A DNA stretch of 64,000 nucleotides from DSWT01 sp035420085 (GCA_035420085.1 DAOLUH010000014.1:1-64000); one strand, 5' to 3'; shown: positions 1 through 9,159, counted from the stretch's first letter. Made by a program: numbers and translations. Notes: a model not told the origin generated them from the sequence alone.

Positions 1-601
1 GCAGTTCCACGGCGGTGATGCCGAGCGACTGAAGGTAGGGGATTTTCTCGATCACACCGGCATACGTGCCGCGCTTCTCCGGCGCGACGCCGGAACCGGG
101 ATGTTTGGTGAACCCACCCACGTGCATCTCGTAGATGATGGTGCTCGCATACGGATGGTCCAGCGGCAGATCGCCCTCCCAATCGTAGATGCGCGGGTCC
201 ACGACGACGCTCTTCAGCGCGTGCGCGGCATTGTCGCCGGGATGTTTGGCCGCTTCGCGGTCGTAGTTCGCGCCGACGGCGACCGCGCGCGTATACGGAT
301 CAAGCAGCACTTTTGTCCCGTCGAAGCGCAAGCCCTCCTCCGGCGCATACGGCCCGTGGACGCGATAACCGTACAATTGCCCCACCCCAATGCCACGCAC
401 GAAAGCGTGCCAGTAGTAAAACGTGCGGTTCTTCTGGGGATCGAGGTGAATCACGTGCGCGGGTCGCGCGTCGTCCACGTGATCGAACAGCAACAGCTCC
501 ACCGCATCGCAATTCTTGGAGAAGACGGAGAAATTCACCCCCCAGGGATAGACCGTCGCGCCAAGCGGGAACGTCTGTCCGGCATGTACACTCAATACCA
601 T
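1..601 (-). CDS. glgX: Glycogen debranching enzyme GlgX, N-terminal part (cut by window edge)
   Basis: The minus strand codes from an ATG at 601 (AGGAGG six bases upstream) to the window edge, giving about 200 residues with no stop. The start (MVLSVHAGQTFPLGATVYPW) and the following GVNFSVFSKNCDAVELLLF, FYYWHAFVRG and GQLYGYRVHGPYAPEEGLRF blocks are the carbohydrate-binding (CBM48) domain and domain entry of GlgX/isoamylase enzymes. YEMHVGGFTKHPGSG and YLQSLGITAVEL lead into the GH13 barrel. These enzymes cleave alpha-1,6 branches of glycogen limit dextrins in the cytoplasm. It is the last visible gene of a leftward run behind an ABC exporter; the pairing gives no obvious functional link. The catalytic residues lie outside the window. 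Confidence 0.9.
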   Translation of the reverse strand, partial: MVLSVHAGQTFPLGATVYPWGVNFSVFSKNCDAVELLLFDHVDDARPAHVIHLDPQKNRTFYYWHAFVRGIGVGQLYGYRVHGPYAPEEGLRFDGTKVLLDPYTRAVAVGANYDREAAKHPGDNAAHALKSVVVDPRIYDWEGDLPLDHPYASTIIYEMHVGGFTKHPGSGVAPEKRGTYAGVIEKIPYLQSLGITAVEL

Positions 602-613
602 CTTGGCCCTCCT

Positions 614-656
614 GAAAACGTTTGAACGTCCGAACGTTGGAACGTTGGAACGTTGA
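614..656. repeat. Intergenic AACGTTCC word array
   Basis: Between the permease stop and the glgX ribosome site, five imperfect copies of the 8-bp word AACGTTCC/AACGTTCG follow one another. The same word is arrayed at 59022-59050, and a remnant follows hflX near 28888. Each unit is nearly self-complementary, so the RNA could fold in several registers. Confidence 0.85.
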
Positions 657-1439
657 TTACCCGCGCGTGGTGACGAGGTTGCCGGATTCGTAGCGGCGCA
701 GGCCCAACGCGAAAACGCCGCGCGCGACGAGCAACAACGCTACCGTGACCAGGAACAGTCCCGCCAACCGCCCCCAGTCGAACTCGGCGAGCAGCAGCGC
801 CGGCACCGAGCCGACGAACGCTGCCGGAATCAACGTGTACAGTAGCACCCGCACCAGGCCGGGGAAAATATCCACCGGATACAGGCCAAACGTGAGCATC
901 GCGTTCTGCAACTGCATCGCCAGGTTTTGCGATTGCCCGACCCAGAAGGCCAGCGCCCCGGCAATCACGCTGAAAGCGACAAAGATCAGGGCCGACAGCA
1001 CGCCCAGCAGCAGAAACAGCGGCAGCGTCGTCCACCGCTCCGGCGCGGCGACCAGATAAACGACCAGACCGAAAAGCGCGTCCCCCCAGGCAGGCAGCGA
1101 CGTCCGCGAGACAAGCAGATGCACCAACGGATCGGCGGGCAGCGCCAGGTAATAGTCGAGGTCCCCGCTGGCGATGACGTGCGCCACGCGCCCGGCGTTG
1201 CCGCACACGATCGTCGCCAGGCCGAACCCAAACGCGACAACCGCGTACAACGTCACCACGTCGCGCAGCGTCCAGCCTTGCAGCGCCGGGAAATGGCTGA
1301 ACAGAATCGTCCAGAAGAACAACAGCATCACATCGTTGAGCAGCATCCCGAACACCTGCAACGCAAACGCCCCCCGATACGCCATAGCCGACATCAGGTT
1401 ATGACGGAGGTAACTGCTGATCAAACGTAGTGTTTTCAT
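657..1439 (-). CDS. ABC-2 type permease (PF06182-like)
   Basis: This 260-residue membrane protein has about six hydrophobic segments and begins MKTLRLISSYLRHNLMSAMAYRGAF. The N-terminal FALQVFGMLLNDVMLLFFW segment and the central GDLDYYLALPADPLVHLL region (residues about 93-110) are typical of ABC2_membrane_6 permeases, which work as heterodimers with a single ATPase to export drugs, lipids or polymers. Substrate cannot be told from sequence. It is the second permease of the ATPase-permease-permease set at 3382-657. The gap before it is filled by a GACTA-type word array, leaving no good Shine-Dalgarno site. Confidence 0.85.
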   Translation of the reverse strand: MKTLRLISSYLRHNLMSAMAYRGAFALQVFGMLLNDVMLLFFWTILFSHFPALQGWTLRDVVTLYAVVAFGFGLATIVCGNAGRVAHVIASGDLDYYLALPADPLVHLLVSRTSLPAWGDALFGLVVYLVAAPERWTTLPLFLLLGVLSALIFVAFSVIAGALAFWVGQSQNLAMQLQNAMLTFGLYPVDIFPGLVRVLLYTLIPAAFVGSVPALLLAEFDWGRLAGLFLVTVALLLVARGVFALGLRRYESGNLVTTRG

Positions 1440-1490
1440 TTTCCAGTCGTTAGTCAGAGAGTCGTTAGTCGCGTAGTCGGGTAGTCGCTA
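1440..1490. repeat. Intergenic CGACTA word array
   Basis: Read on the minus strand, this stretch begins with the TAG stop of the upstream permease and consists of five to six copies of (G)CGACTA(A/C) up to the next start codon. The stop codon is itself the end of the first word. Confidence 0.8.
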
Positions 1491-2288
1491 TCCCCCGTGG
1501 ACGACCATTCTACGCTGGGCGACACGCCAGACGAACAGGACAATGACGGTGAACACGACGATGTAGGCGATTTGGCCTGCCGCTGCGCCGAGGGCTTCGC
1601 GCCACTCGAAGGCGACGAAGACGCGCGCGGGGACGTTCGCCACGTAGCGGAAGGGCAGCCACATCGAAATCCGGCGCAACCACAGGGGGAGCATCTCCAG
1701 CGGAAGGAAAAGGCCGCCGATTGTGAACAGCAATTTCTGGTAGATCCAGAAGATCGGCATCACTTCCTCAATCCAGAAGGCCGACAAGCCGATCAACACG
1801 GCGATCAGCGCGTCGAGCAGCAGGGCCAGCGCCGCCGTCACCACGAAGGCCGCAATCCCCGGCAGACTGCCCGCCCCCAGCCCCACCCCCAGCGCCACCA
1901 CCGCCGACGCCGTCAGCAGATTCAAGCCCAGGCGCGGCAGGCTGTTGCCGAGCGACTGCGCCACCTGGAAGAAAGGATAGCTCACGGGCCGCGTCAACGT
2001 GTAGGCCAGGTCGCCGGATTTGACCGCATCGCTGATGTCCACGAACGCTCGCGAGGTCGAGAGCGTGATCGTCTCCGTCATCGCCAGGTACCAGACGATC
2101 TCCACCAGCGAGTAGCCCGCCAGCTCGCCCTGCCCACTGACGCGGAAGGCCGTGCTCCACAGCGCCATGAACACGCCCATGAAGAGCACCATCGACACCG
2201 AGCGCATCCACAACTCGCCGCGATAAACCCACTGCTGCCGCGCCGCAATGCGCGCCACAAACCCGTAACGCGGAACCGTCCTTAACAT
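1488..2288 (-). CDS. ABC-2 type permease (PF06182-like), first permease of the set
   Basis: The product is about 266 residues with six predicted membrane segments and a GDLAYTLTRPVSYPFFQVAQSLG block equivalent to the one in the neighbouring permease. An in-frame ATG exists at 2306, but it abuts a hairpin array with no ribosome site. The ATG at 2288 has TAGGAG seven bases upstream, so 2288 is preferred. It is co-transcribed with the ATPase at 3382 and with the permease at 1439, and should form the membrane dimer with the latter. Substrate is unknown. Confidence 0.85.
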   Translation of the reverse strand: MLRTVPRYGFVARIAARQQWVYRGELWMRSVSMVLFMGVFMALWSTAFRVSGQGELAGYSLVEIVWYLAMTETITLSTSRAFVDISDAVKSGDLAYTLTRPVSYPFFQVAQSLGNSLPRLGLNLLTASAVVALGVGLGAGSLPGIAAFVVTAALALLLDALIAVLIGLSAFWIEEVMPIFWIYQKLLFTIGGLFLPLEMLPLWLRRISMWLPFRYVANVPARVFVAFEWREALGAAAGQIAYIVVFTVIVLFVWRVAQRRMVVHGG

Positions 2289-2306
2289 ACTTGCTCCTAA
2301 TTTCAT

Positions 2307-2369
2307 CAGCAGATTTAGCAGATTAAGCAGATTTCAATTTCTTAATCTGCTAAATCTGCTTAATCTGCT
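2307..2369. repeat. AGCAGATTA word array forming a 27-bp hairpin
   Basis: Three copies of a 9-bp word (AGCAGATTT or AGCAGATTA) at 2307-2333 are followed, after a 10-bp loop, by three inverted copies at 2344-2369. The arms pair over about 27 bp with two mismatches. The array supplies the last codons and the TAA stop of the ATPase gene and ends just before the next gene. The same word recurs at 47073-47140. Confidence 0.85.
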
Positions 2370-3382
2370 GATAGATACTGCTTCTCAGCCCTGGTTTCCC
2401 GGTCAGTGCCGCCTTCCACCTGATAGATTTGCGCGATGATCTGCTCCATCGGTGGGTTATCGACGTTGATGTCCACAATCGCGTAACGGCTCAACAGTTG
2501 GGCCATCACTGCGTCGATCGAAGCCACAGACGTATCCACTTCCAGCTTGACGCCGTATTCCTTGTGCTTGAGCACGCGGACGCCGGCAGCAGCGAAGCCG
2601 TCCCACGGCTCGCCGAGTTTGAGCGAGACGGTTTTAGTGCGCAGGTAGTTGTGCTTCAGATCGTTGACACGCCCGTCGTAGATGACCTCACCGTGGTTGA
2701 TGACCATCGCCCGCTGGCACAGCACCTCCACGTCCCCGGCGTCGTGCGACGTGAGGAAGATCGTCACGCCCTCGCGCTGGTTCAGTTCGAGGATCAGGTC
2801 GCGGATGCGCTGCTTGACGACCACATCGAGGCCGATCGTCGGCTCGTCCAGGAAGAGGATGCGCGGGCGATGCAGCAGCGAGGCCGCGATCTCGCAGCGC
2901 ATGCGCTCGCCCAGGGAGAGCTTGCGCACCGGCGTGTGGAGATAGGCGTCCAGCTCGAAGAGGCCCACCAGATAGGCCCGACGCTCCTGGTAGGCGGCCT
3001 TGTCCAGCTCGTAGATGCGCGCCAGCAGATCGAACGAATCCGCCGGCGGCAGGTGATACCACAACTGCGACTTCTGCCCGAAGACCGTGCCGATTTCGTA
3101 GGCCAGCTTTTGGCGCTCCTTCCAGGGCGTCTTCCCCAGCACACACGCCGTCCCGGAGGTGGGGTAAAGGATACCGGTGAGCATCTTGATCGTCGTGGAC
3201 TTGCCCGCGCCGTTCGGCCCGATGAAGGCCAGCCGCTCACCGTCCTCCACGCTGAACGTGATCCCCTTCACCGCCTGCACCTCGCGCCGCTCCGGGCGCA
3301 CCAGCGACCGCAGGCTGCCCCGCAAGCCCGGCTGCTTTTCTATGGTCACGAACGTTTTGGTCAAGTCGGCGACTTCGATCAT
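2360..3382 (-). CDS. ABC transporter ATP-binding protein (ABC-2 exporter)
   Basis: This 340-residue ATPase has Walker A GPNGAGKST (residues 55-63), signature LSLGERMR (155-162), Walker B ILFLDEP (175-181) and an H-loop in LTSHDAGDVE. The segment with FGQKSQLWYHLPPADSF is characteristic of ATPases that pair with PF06182 permeases. The C-terminal 80 residues form an accessory domain. GGAGG lies seven bases before the ATG. It is the first gene of the exporter operon and has a promoter at 3413-3440. The last codons (SAD-stop) are read from an intergenic repeat. Confidence 0.93.
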   Translation of the reverse strand: MIEVADLTKTFVTIEKQPGLRGSLRSLVRPERREVQAVKGITFSVEDGERLAFIGPNGAGKSTTIKMLTGILYPTSGTACVLGKTPWKERQKLAYEIGTVFGQKSQLWYHLPPADSFDLLARIYELDKAAYQERRAYLVGLFELDAYLHTPVRKLSLGERMRCEIAASLLHRPRILFLDEPTIGLDVVVKQRIRDLILELNQREGVTIFLTSHDAGDVEVLCQRAMVINHGEVIYDGRVNDLKHNYLRTKTVSLKLGEPWDGFAAAGVRVLKHKEYGVKLEVDTSVASIDAVMAQLLSRYAIVDINVDNPPMEQIIAQIYQVEGGTDRETRAEKQYLSAD

Positions 3383-3412
3383 TCGCCCGCCTCCATTCGC
3401 ATCGATACTCTC

Positions 3413-3440
3413 ATTCTAGTCCAAGTTGGAGGCGATGCAA
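3413..3440 (-). promoter_or_regulatory. Promoter of the ABC-2 exporter operon
   Basis: On the minus strand, TTGCAT (3440-3435), a 16-bp spacer and TAGAAT (3418-3413) lie about 30 bases before the ATPase start. The arrangement matches the TTGC/16-bp/TAnnAT form seen at other genes here. Confidence 0.6.
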
Positions 3441-3563
3441 AGTTTCCCAAAGTACCGGAAATTGTAGGACGCGCCCCACGCAAGAAGATTGGCGTTTGTT
3501 TTCAGGGGAAGAGCCGCCTGATAGCAGGCTTGCTCATTGGATTCTCTGAGGTTATCGCTGCGG

Positions 3564-4115
3564 TCAGTGTTTCGTAACGAGAGGCAAGAAGACTACCCCT
3601 TTATCCGCCGGACAGGTCACCGAGCCGTAGTTGGTGGCCTTCAATCCGCCTGTTTCGGCGGCGCGGATAACGTAATTGTGCGTATATCCCAATCCCGGCA
3701 CGCCGCTGACTCCGGGCCAGCCGCACGCGACTTTGAAGCCAGGCTCGAGCATGTCGCCAGGGATATACATTGAGTTCTGGAAAAAGCCGGTGTGGTAAGC
3801 CCGGATGCGATCGTCGATGCTCACCGTCATGCTGATGATGTATTGCGACGCGCTGGCGGAAACAGATAGATAACTCCATTGGATGTAGCAGGTTCCCACG
3901 CTGGCCCGGTAACAGGTTGCTGATGGACTATCGATGAAGGAAATCGTGGGAGCATCTATCTCCGACTCGATCTCCCGGCGCGCCTCGGCGGTTTCTTCTA
4001 CGACCATAACAGGCGCCAGGCCTTTGGCCGCGCGTGCAACCAGCACATTCGCGGCGACGGCCAACGCGCCCACGGTCAAGGCGACCAGTACCAGACTGAG
4101 CCATTTGCGTAACAT
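3564..4115 (-). CDS. Small secreted protein with FIDSPSATCY motif and FLPLV tail
   Basis: I do not recognise this family. The start at 4115 is chosen because AGAGGA precedes it and the product then opens with a signal peptide (MLRKWLSLVLVALTVGALAV). The mature part carries a FIDSPSATCY block, CYIQWSYLSVSAS, GFFQNSMYIPGDML, a GLGYTHNYVIRAAE stretch and NYGSVTCPA. It is clearly paralogous to the gene 10 bp upstream. The paired cysteines suggest disulphides in an exported domain. The C-terminus (VVFLPLVTKH) matches a hydrophobic-Leu-Pro-Leu-Val tail common on exported Chloroflexota proteins; the neighbouring paralogue lacks it. Function unknown. Confidence 0.75.
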   Translation of the reverse strand: MLRKWLSLVLVALTVGALAVAANVLVARAAKGLAPVMVVEETAEARREIESEIDAPTISFIDSPSATCYRASVGTCYIQWSYLSVSASASQYIISMTVSIDDRIRAYHTGFFQNSMYIPGDMLEPGFKVACGWPGVSGVPGLGYTHNYVIRAAETGGLKATNYGSVTCPADKGVVFLPLVTKH

Positions 4116-4125
4116 CAGGCATCCT

Positions 4126-4665
4126 CTAGGGGGTAGAAGCAGGGCAATAAACTGTCCCATAGTTGGCCGAACTGAGTCCAGCCGAATCCCGCGCCCGGAT
4201 GGTATAGGCATAGGCATTGCCCAACTGCGGATTCCCTCCCGCGCCGAGACTCCCACAGGGAACTTTGATGCCCTGCCCGAGCATATTGTAAGGAATGTAC
4301 ATTGACGTTTGAAAGAAACCTTGCGTATGAGCCACCGGCCCAATGTTGTTTATAGTCGCCGTCATCGTGATCATATAATTCGGACTCGCACCGACCGATA
4401 GATAGTACCAGTTGATGTAACAGCTATCCTGGCCGGGATCCGGTATGTAGCACGTGGCGCTGGGTGAATCAATGAAGCCGATGGTAGGCTGTTGTGGGAC
4501 AGTGCTCGCTTCGGGTGCAATAATTTCGCGCACACCTTCGCTTTGCGTTTCCCGGTTGAGTACGATGGGTCCCAGAGGTGTTTGACCACGTGCTGTCCCA
4601 ATCGCAACAAAGGCCACCATAAAAAATAATGCTGTCACCAGCATAGGAATCACAAATTTACGCAT
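4126..4665 (-). CDS. Small secreted protein, paralogue of the next gene
   Basis: The 179-residue product has a signal peptide (MRKFVIPMLVTALFFMVAFVAIG) and then shares the FIDSPSATCY, CYINWYYLSVGAS, GFFQTSMYIPYNML and NYGTVYCPA blocks with the protein at 4115-3564, indicating tandem duplication. GGAGGT precedes the ATG and a strong promoter lies at 4764-4791. It ends PASTP with no FLPLV tail, so the pair may consist of one released and one surface-held form; that is inference. No family recognised. Confidence 0.75.
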   Translation of the reverse strand: MRKFVIPMLVTALFFMVAFVAIGTARGQTPLGPIVLNRETQSEGVREIIAPEASTVPQQPTIGFIDSPSATCYIPDPGQDSCYINWYYLSVGASPNYMITMTATINNIGPVAHTQGFFQTSMYIPYNMLGQGIKVPCGSLGAGGNPQLGNAYAYTIRARDSAGLSSANYGTVYCPASTP

Positions 4666-4763
4666 ATCAACCTCCGCAGAAAATTGACAATACCAGCTTT
4701 GACCTCCCCAATCCCAGCGAGTTAATCCGGTTAGGATAAGGAATTACTTTCATTTATATGATT

Positions 4764-4791
4764 ATTATAGTATATATTTATAAAATGTAAA
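4764..4791 (-). promoter_or_regulatory. Promoter of the secreted paralogue pair
   Basis: On the minus strand TTTACA (4791-4786), a 16-bp spacer and a perfect TATAAT (4769-4764) sit in a very AT-rich stretch, about 100 bases before the ATG at 4665. Confidence 0.7.
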
Positions 4792-4843
4792 TAGAACACA
4801 AGTACTACTCAAATGTATCGTAAGCAAGTTTCCCCCAGGACGG

Positions 4844-4849
4844 TATAAT
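4844..4849 (+). promoter_or_regulatory. -10 box of the subtilase gene
   Basis: TATAAT lies 77 bases before the subtilase start. No convincing -35 is visible at 16-18 bp upstream. Confidence 0.4.
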
Positions 4850-4926
4850 ACTCTTCCATACAATTGCGGATTTCGGACAGGCGAGTCTTCGCCTTGGGCC
4901 TTTGATTGTGGATTAAGGAGTTTTCC

Positions 4927-7900
4927 ATGCAAAAACTGGCACGTATCACAACCATCCTGCTGATCCTATTTTCGCTGTGGCCGGTTGCTCAGGCAACGGC
5001 CACGGTATCTGACCCGCCCCTCGTCGAACCCGACGTGCTGCGCGCGCTAAACGCAGACCCGGAGACGCCGCTGCGCATCATCGTGACGCTGCGCCCGGCA
5101 GGGGCGAGCGTTACCGCGCCGGAGGTGATGAGCGCCGTCTCCCGCGCTGCGCTGGTCGAGACGCTGCAGGACAACTTCGCGGATGCGCTGGAACCCGTGG
5201 CGGCGCTCCTCGCCGAATCCCAGCGCCAGGGCGAGGTGCTGGCGCGGCAGGATTTGTGGATCATCCGCGCCACGGCGCTGACGGCCAGCGTCCCTTTCGT
5301 GCGCCAGTTGATGGCGTCGCCAGCCGTGGCCGAAATTCGCCTGGATCACTACGAGCAGTACATCGTCCCCGACCAACCTGCCGGCCCGGAAAGTGCGAGT
5401 GTCGCGTCGCCCACGTGGGGGCTGACACAAATTCACGCTCCCGAAGTCTGGGCCACGCTGGGCATCTCCGGGACGGGCGCGGTGGTAGCAGTGATGGACA
5501 CCGGCGTGGAGTTGGTACATCCAGCCTTGACCGCCAACTACCGGGGCAATCTGGGGCGTGGTCTCTTCAATCACACGTTTTCGTGGTTCGATGTCGTCAA
5601 CGGCGGCGTTTATCCCTACGATGATCACGGGCACGGCACGCACGTCGCGGGAACGGCGGTAGGGTTGGGGAACATCGGCGTAGCGCCAGGAGCACATTGG
5701 ATCGGCGTCAAGGTGCTCTCCGGCGAGGGGTACGGCTACGATTCCTGGATTCACGCGGGTTTCCAATGGCTGCTGGCCCCCGGCGGCGATCCGGCGCTGG
5801 CTCCCGATGTCGTCAACAACTCATGGTCGTCAGTGCTCGCGGCGCAGACCACCTTCGCGGAAGACATCGCGCTTTTGCAGGCAGCGAGCATTGTCCCCCT
5901 GTTTGCCGCTGGCAACAACGGCCCTTCGCCCGGTTCCCTCGGCTCGCCCGCCAGCAACCCGGGCGTCTTCGCCGTCGGCGCCAGCGATCCCGATGACGAG
6001 GTGGCTTATTTCTCCAGTCGCGGGCCGTCGCCGTGGGGCGAGATCAAGCCGTACATCGTCGCGCCGGGCGTCAATGTGCTCTCTTCCATTCCCGGCGGCG
6101 TCTACGGATACAAAAGCGGCACCTCGATGGCGACGCCGCACGTCGCCGGACTGGTCGCGCTGCTGCGTTCCGCCGATCCCACGCTCTCCGTTGGGGCGAT
6201 CAGCACCCTCATCACCCAAACCGCCATCCCCTTGAACACCACCATCCCCAACAACGATAGCGGTTGGGGACGCATTGACGCCTTCGCCGCGGTCGCCGCC
6301 GCCACGCACGCCGGGTTGATTGCGGGTAGCGTCGCCGGTCCCAACCGCCAGGGGATCGCCAACGCCGTCGTGACCGCCGCGCCGCGCAGCCCATTCGGCA
6401 GTCCAGCGCGCACAACCACCGACGCAAGCGCGAACTACGCCCTGGCGCTGGCGCCGACGGTGTACGATGTCACCGCCGCGGCGTTCGGCTACGCGCCGGA
6501 AACGCTGTGGAACGTGCCCGTCTTCACGGACACGCGGCGACAGCTTGATTTTGCGCTGCTCCCGCTACCCACCGGGACGCTGCAAGGGCGCGTCACCGTC
6601 GCCGGAGCGAACGTCGCGCCCACGCGCACTGTCGTCGCGCGCGCGCTCAACACGCCGGTCACAACGACCGTCAACGCAGCGGGCGATTACAGCCTCAAAC
6701 TGCCCGCGGGCGTCTACACCATCGAACTACGCGGCCTGGGCTACCGCGTGGCGACGGCGACGGTCAGCGTCCCCGCCGGGCAAACCACGCTTCGCAACTT
6801 CACCCTCACCCCTGCGCCCACGTTACTGCTGGTAGATGAGGGCGCGTGGTACTATAGCAGCCAGACGCCCTACTGGAAGGCCGCCCTCGACGCGCTCGCC
6901 TACACCTACGACGAACAGCGTATCAAGTTCCCGCCCGCCGAAACGCCCATCAGCGCCACCCTGGCGCAATACGACATCGTTCTCTGGTCATCGCCCAAAG
7001 GCTCGCCGGGACTGGTGCAAGGCGGCGGCGCACTGGACGCCTATCTCAAAAACGGAGGGCGGTTGCTGCTCAGTGGACAAGACGTGGCTTACTTCGATGG
7101 CGGCGGATATTTCTACACCGGCCTGCAACCATACCTGATCAAGGCCATCGGTGCGGGCTACAGTGCAGACGACGCGCCGACCCGCCAGTTGACCGGCCTG
7201 GGGCCATTTGCCGGTCTCACAGTAACCATCGAAGGCGGCGACGGCGCAGATAACCAGTTCGCGCCCGACGTTATCACCGTCCGCGAGCCAGATAAGGCGG
7301 AGCTACTGTGGCAATACGGAGACGGCAGCGGCGGCGGCGTGGGTACATCGGTGTGTACGCCCTACCGCGCCGTCTTCCTCCCCTTCGGCTATGAAGCCAT
7401 CGCGGTACGGGAGCAGCGTGAGGATGTACTCGCGCGCAGCCTCGACTGGCTGATGACGCCGCCGCCCCCTGTCGCGCTCGAACTCAAACACCTGAGCGAT
7501 CCGCTGCACATCGGCCTGCCGGGTGAAACCGTGACTCACACGCTGCGCCTGCGGCACACCGGCTACGGCGGTCTGCCCACGCCGGTCACGCTCACGCTGA
7601 GTTCTGCCGCCTGGCCCGCTGCGCTAACGTTGTCTACAGTCACCCTCGCGGCGTGCGAATCCATCACCCTCACCGTCGTCGTCACCATCCCTGCCGAGAG
7701 CGGGATCAACGTCAGCACTCTCCTCACCGTGACGGCGGCCTCGCCCTTTTTGACGACGGAGACCAGCCTCACCCTGCGCGTCAAAACACCCGCGCCGGTG
7801 CTTTTGGTGGATGACGACCGCTGGTATCCGATGGAAACGCGCTACACGTCCGCGTTGTCCGCCCGCAACATCCCCTTCGACGTATGGGATAACATGGACA

Positions 7901-9159
7901 GTCTGGGCGGCATCCCCGGCGAAAGATCGCCCGACCTTGCCGTCCTCCGGCGTTACCCGCTGATCGTCTGGTTCACCGGCTACGACTGGTACGCCCCAAT
8001 CCTCGCGCAGGAAGCGACGGCGCTGCTGGCCTACCTGGACGGCGGCGGACGGCTGTTGCTTTCGTCGCAAGATTTTCTCTACTATAACAACGACAGCCCG
8101 CTGGCCCGGCGCTTCGGCGTGTTGCGGTGGAACGAAAGCCTCAATCCCACCGCCGCCTTTGGCGTCCCCGGCCATCCCGCTGGCGGGACATGGGGACCGG
8201 TCAAGCTGGAATTCCCCTTCTACAACTGGGCCGACGCCATTGAGCCGGTTCCCGGCGTGGTTCCCATCACCCGCGGGCAACTGGGACAGCCACTCGCCCT
8301 TGCTGCCACAGAAGCTATATCCCTTGCTCGAACGCTGTTCTACGCCTTCCCGCTGGAAACGTTGCCCTTCGACGCGCGCGCCACGGCGCTAGAGCAAGGT
8401 GTGGGCTGGCTCTCCCCGCTGGGGACAAGCCAGTGGACGGTCGCGCCAACAGCGCCCTCGCCCGGTGAGCGCGTGACGCACACGCTCGTCCTCGTCAACG
8501 ACGCGCCGGACATGTTGCGCGTGAACGTCACCCACATCCTGCCGCGCATGACGACATTCGCCGTAGACACTCTGCCGCCCGCGTGGGACTACACCGTGGC
8601 GTCGCGGACGCTCACCTGGAACGGCGATGTACAGCCGCACATGCCGCTGACCTTCACCTGGGCCGTTACGGCGACGGATGATCCAGGCGCGATCATTCCG
8701 CTCTCGCTCACGCTAGGACTGCCCGCCTGGGGCTTCGCGTTCAACCGCGAGACCGCGCTGCGCGTCGCGGGCGGGGACTTATCGGCGAGCGCGTGGGTCT
8801 CGCCGGAATGGGCCGCCATTCGCGCCGGAACGCCGGTGACGTTGGCCTTCACACTGCGCAACACCGGGCCGGGTAATGTGAATGGGGGAACAGCACGCCT
8901 GTGGTTAACCCAGGAGAGTACGCCAATCACGGCGACATTGCCCTACACAAGGGGCTGGAACGTGGCATGGTGGGCCGGGAACCTCGGAGCGGGCGAAACG
9001 CGCACGCTCGCCATTCCGCTGCGCGCGTGGGTGTGGGAGACGCCCTTACGGGTGGATGCCATCCTGGAAGACAATACCGGGCAACGCTGGGAACAGCGGT
9101 TATGGCTCAACGTTGAGCCGTGGCGATTATACCTACCGGTGATCTGTAAACAGTTGTAG
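4927..9159 (+). CDS. Large secreted subtilisin-like (S8) serine protease
   Basis: The start at 4927 has AAGGAG just upstream and gives 1410 residues with a signal peptide ending near ATA-TV. An I9-like propeptide (about 45-145) precedes the S8 domain with catalytic Asp191 (VMDTG), His236 (HGTHVAG) and Ser400 (SGTSMATPHVAG), plus the oxyanion Asn in FAAGNNG. Two carboxypeptidase-regulatory-like beta domains follow (about 460-640). Two copies of an LLVD-W-Y...GGRLLLSSQD domain come next, and then DUF11-like repeats (THTLVLVND...). The tail is RLYLPVICKQL, related to the FLPLV tails of exported proteins in this phylum. It probably degrades extracellular protein, which fits the peptide importer at 14.7-21.3 kb, though they are not linked. 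Confidence 0.93.
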   Translation: MQKLARITTILLILFSLWPVAQATATVSDPPLVEPDVLRALNADPETPLRIIVTLRPAGASVTAPEVMSAVSRAALVETLQDNFADALEPVAALLAESQRQGEVLARQDLWIIRATALTASVPFVRQLMASPAVAEIRLDHYEQYIVPDQPAGPESASVASPTWGLTQIHAPEVWATLGISGTGAVVAVMDTGVELVHPALTANYRGNLGRGLFNHTFSWFDVVNGGVYPYDDHGHGTHVAGTAVGLGNIGVAPGAHWIGVKVLSGEGYGYDSWIHAGFQWLLAPGGDPALAPDVVNNSWSSVLAAQTTFAEDIALLQAASIVPLFAAGNNGPSPGSLGSPASNPGVFAVGASDPDDEVAYFSSRGPSPWGEIKPYIVAPGVNVLSSIPGGVYGYKSGTSMATPHVAGLVALLRSADPTLSVGAISTLITQTAIPLNTTIPNNDSGWGRIDAFAAVAAATHAGLIAGSVAGPNRQGIANAVVTAAPRSPFGSPARTTTDASANYALALAPTVYDVTAAAFGYAPETLWNVPVFTDTRRQLDFALLPLPTGTLQGRVTVAGANVAPTRTVVARALNTPVTTTVNAAGDYSLKLPAGVYTIELRGLGYRVATATVSVPAGQTTLRNFTLTPAPTLLLVDEGAWYYSSQTPYWKAALDALAYTYDEQRIKFPPAETPISATLAQYDIVLWSSPKGSPGLVQGGGALDAYLKNGGRLLLSGQDVAYFDGGGYFYTGLQPYLIKAIGAGYSADDAPTRQLTGLGPFAGLTVTIEGGDGADNQFAPDVITVREPDKAELLWQYGDGSGGGVGTSVCTPYRAVFLPFGYEAIAVREQREDVLARSLDWLMTPPPPVALELKHLSDPLHIGLPGETVTHTLRLRHTGYGGLPTPVTLTLSSAAWPAALTLSTVTLAACESITLTVVVTIPAESGINVSTLLTVTAASPFLTTETSLTLRVKTPAPVLLVDDDRWYPMETRYTSALSARNIPFDVWDNMDSLGGIPGERSPDLAVLRRYPLIVWFTGYDWYAPILAQEATALLAYLDGGGRLLLSSQDFLYYNNDSPLARRFGVLRWNESLNPTAAFGVPGHPAGGTWGPVKLEFPFYNWADAIEPVPGVVPITRGQLGQPLALAATEAISLARTLFYAFPLETLPFDARATALEQGVGWLSPLGTSQWTVAPTAPSPGERVTHTLVLVNDAPDMLRVNVTHILPRMTTFAVDTLPPAWDYTVASRTLTWNGDVQPHMPLTFTWAVTATDDPGAIIPLSLTLGLPAWGFAFNRETALRVAGGDLSASAWVSPEWAAIRAGTPVTLAFTLRNTGPGNVNGGTARLWLTQESTPITATLPYTRGWNVAWWAGNLGAGETRTLAIPLRAWVWETPLRVDAILEDNTGQRWEQRLWLNVEPWRLYLPVICKQL

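Noticed and set aside
1497..2285. Long open frames antisense to GC-rich genes (for example here, 2429-3577 and 36567-37919)
   Set aside because: They mirror clear genes, and their products are low-complexity His/Arg/Gln-rich or lack any family motif.
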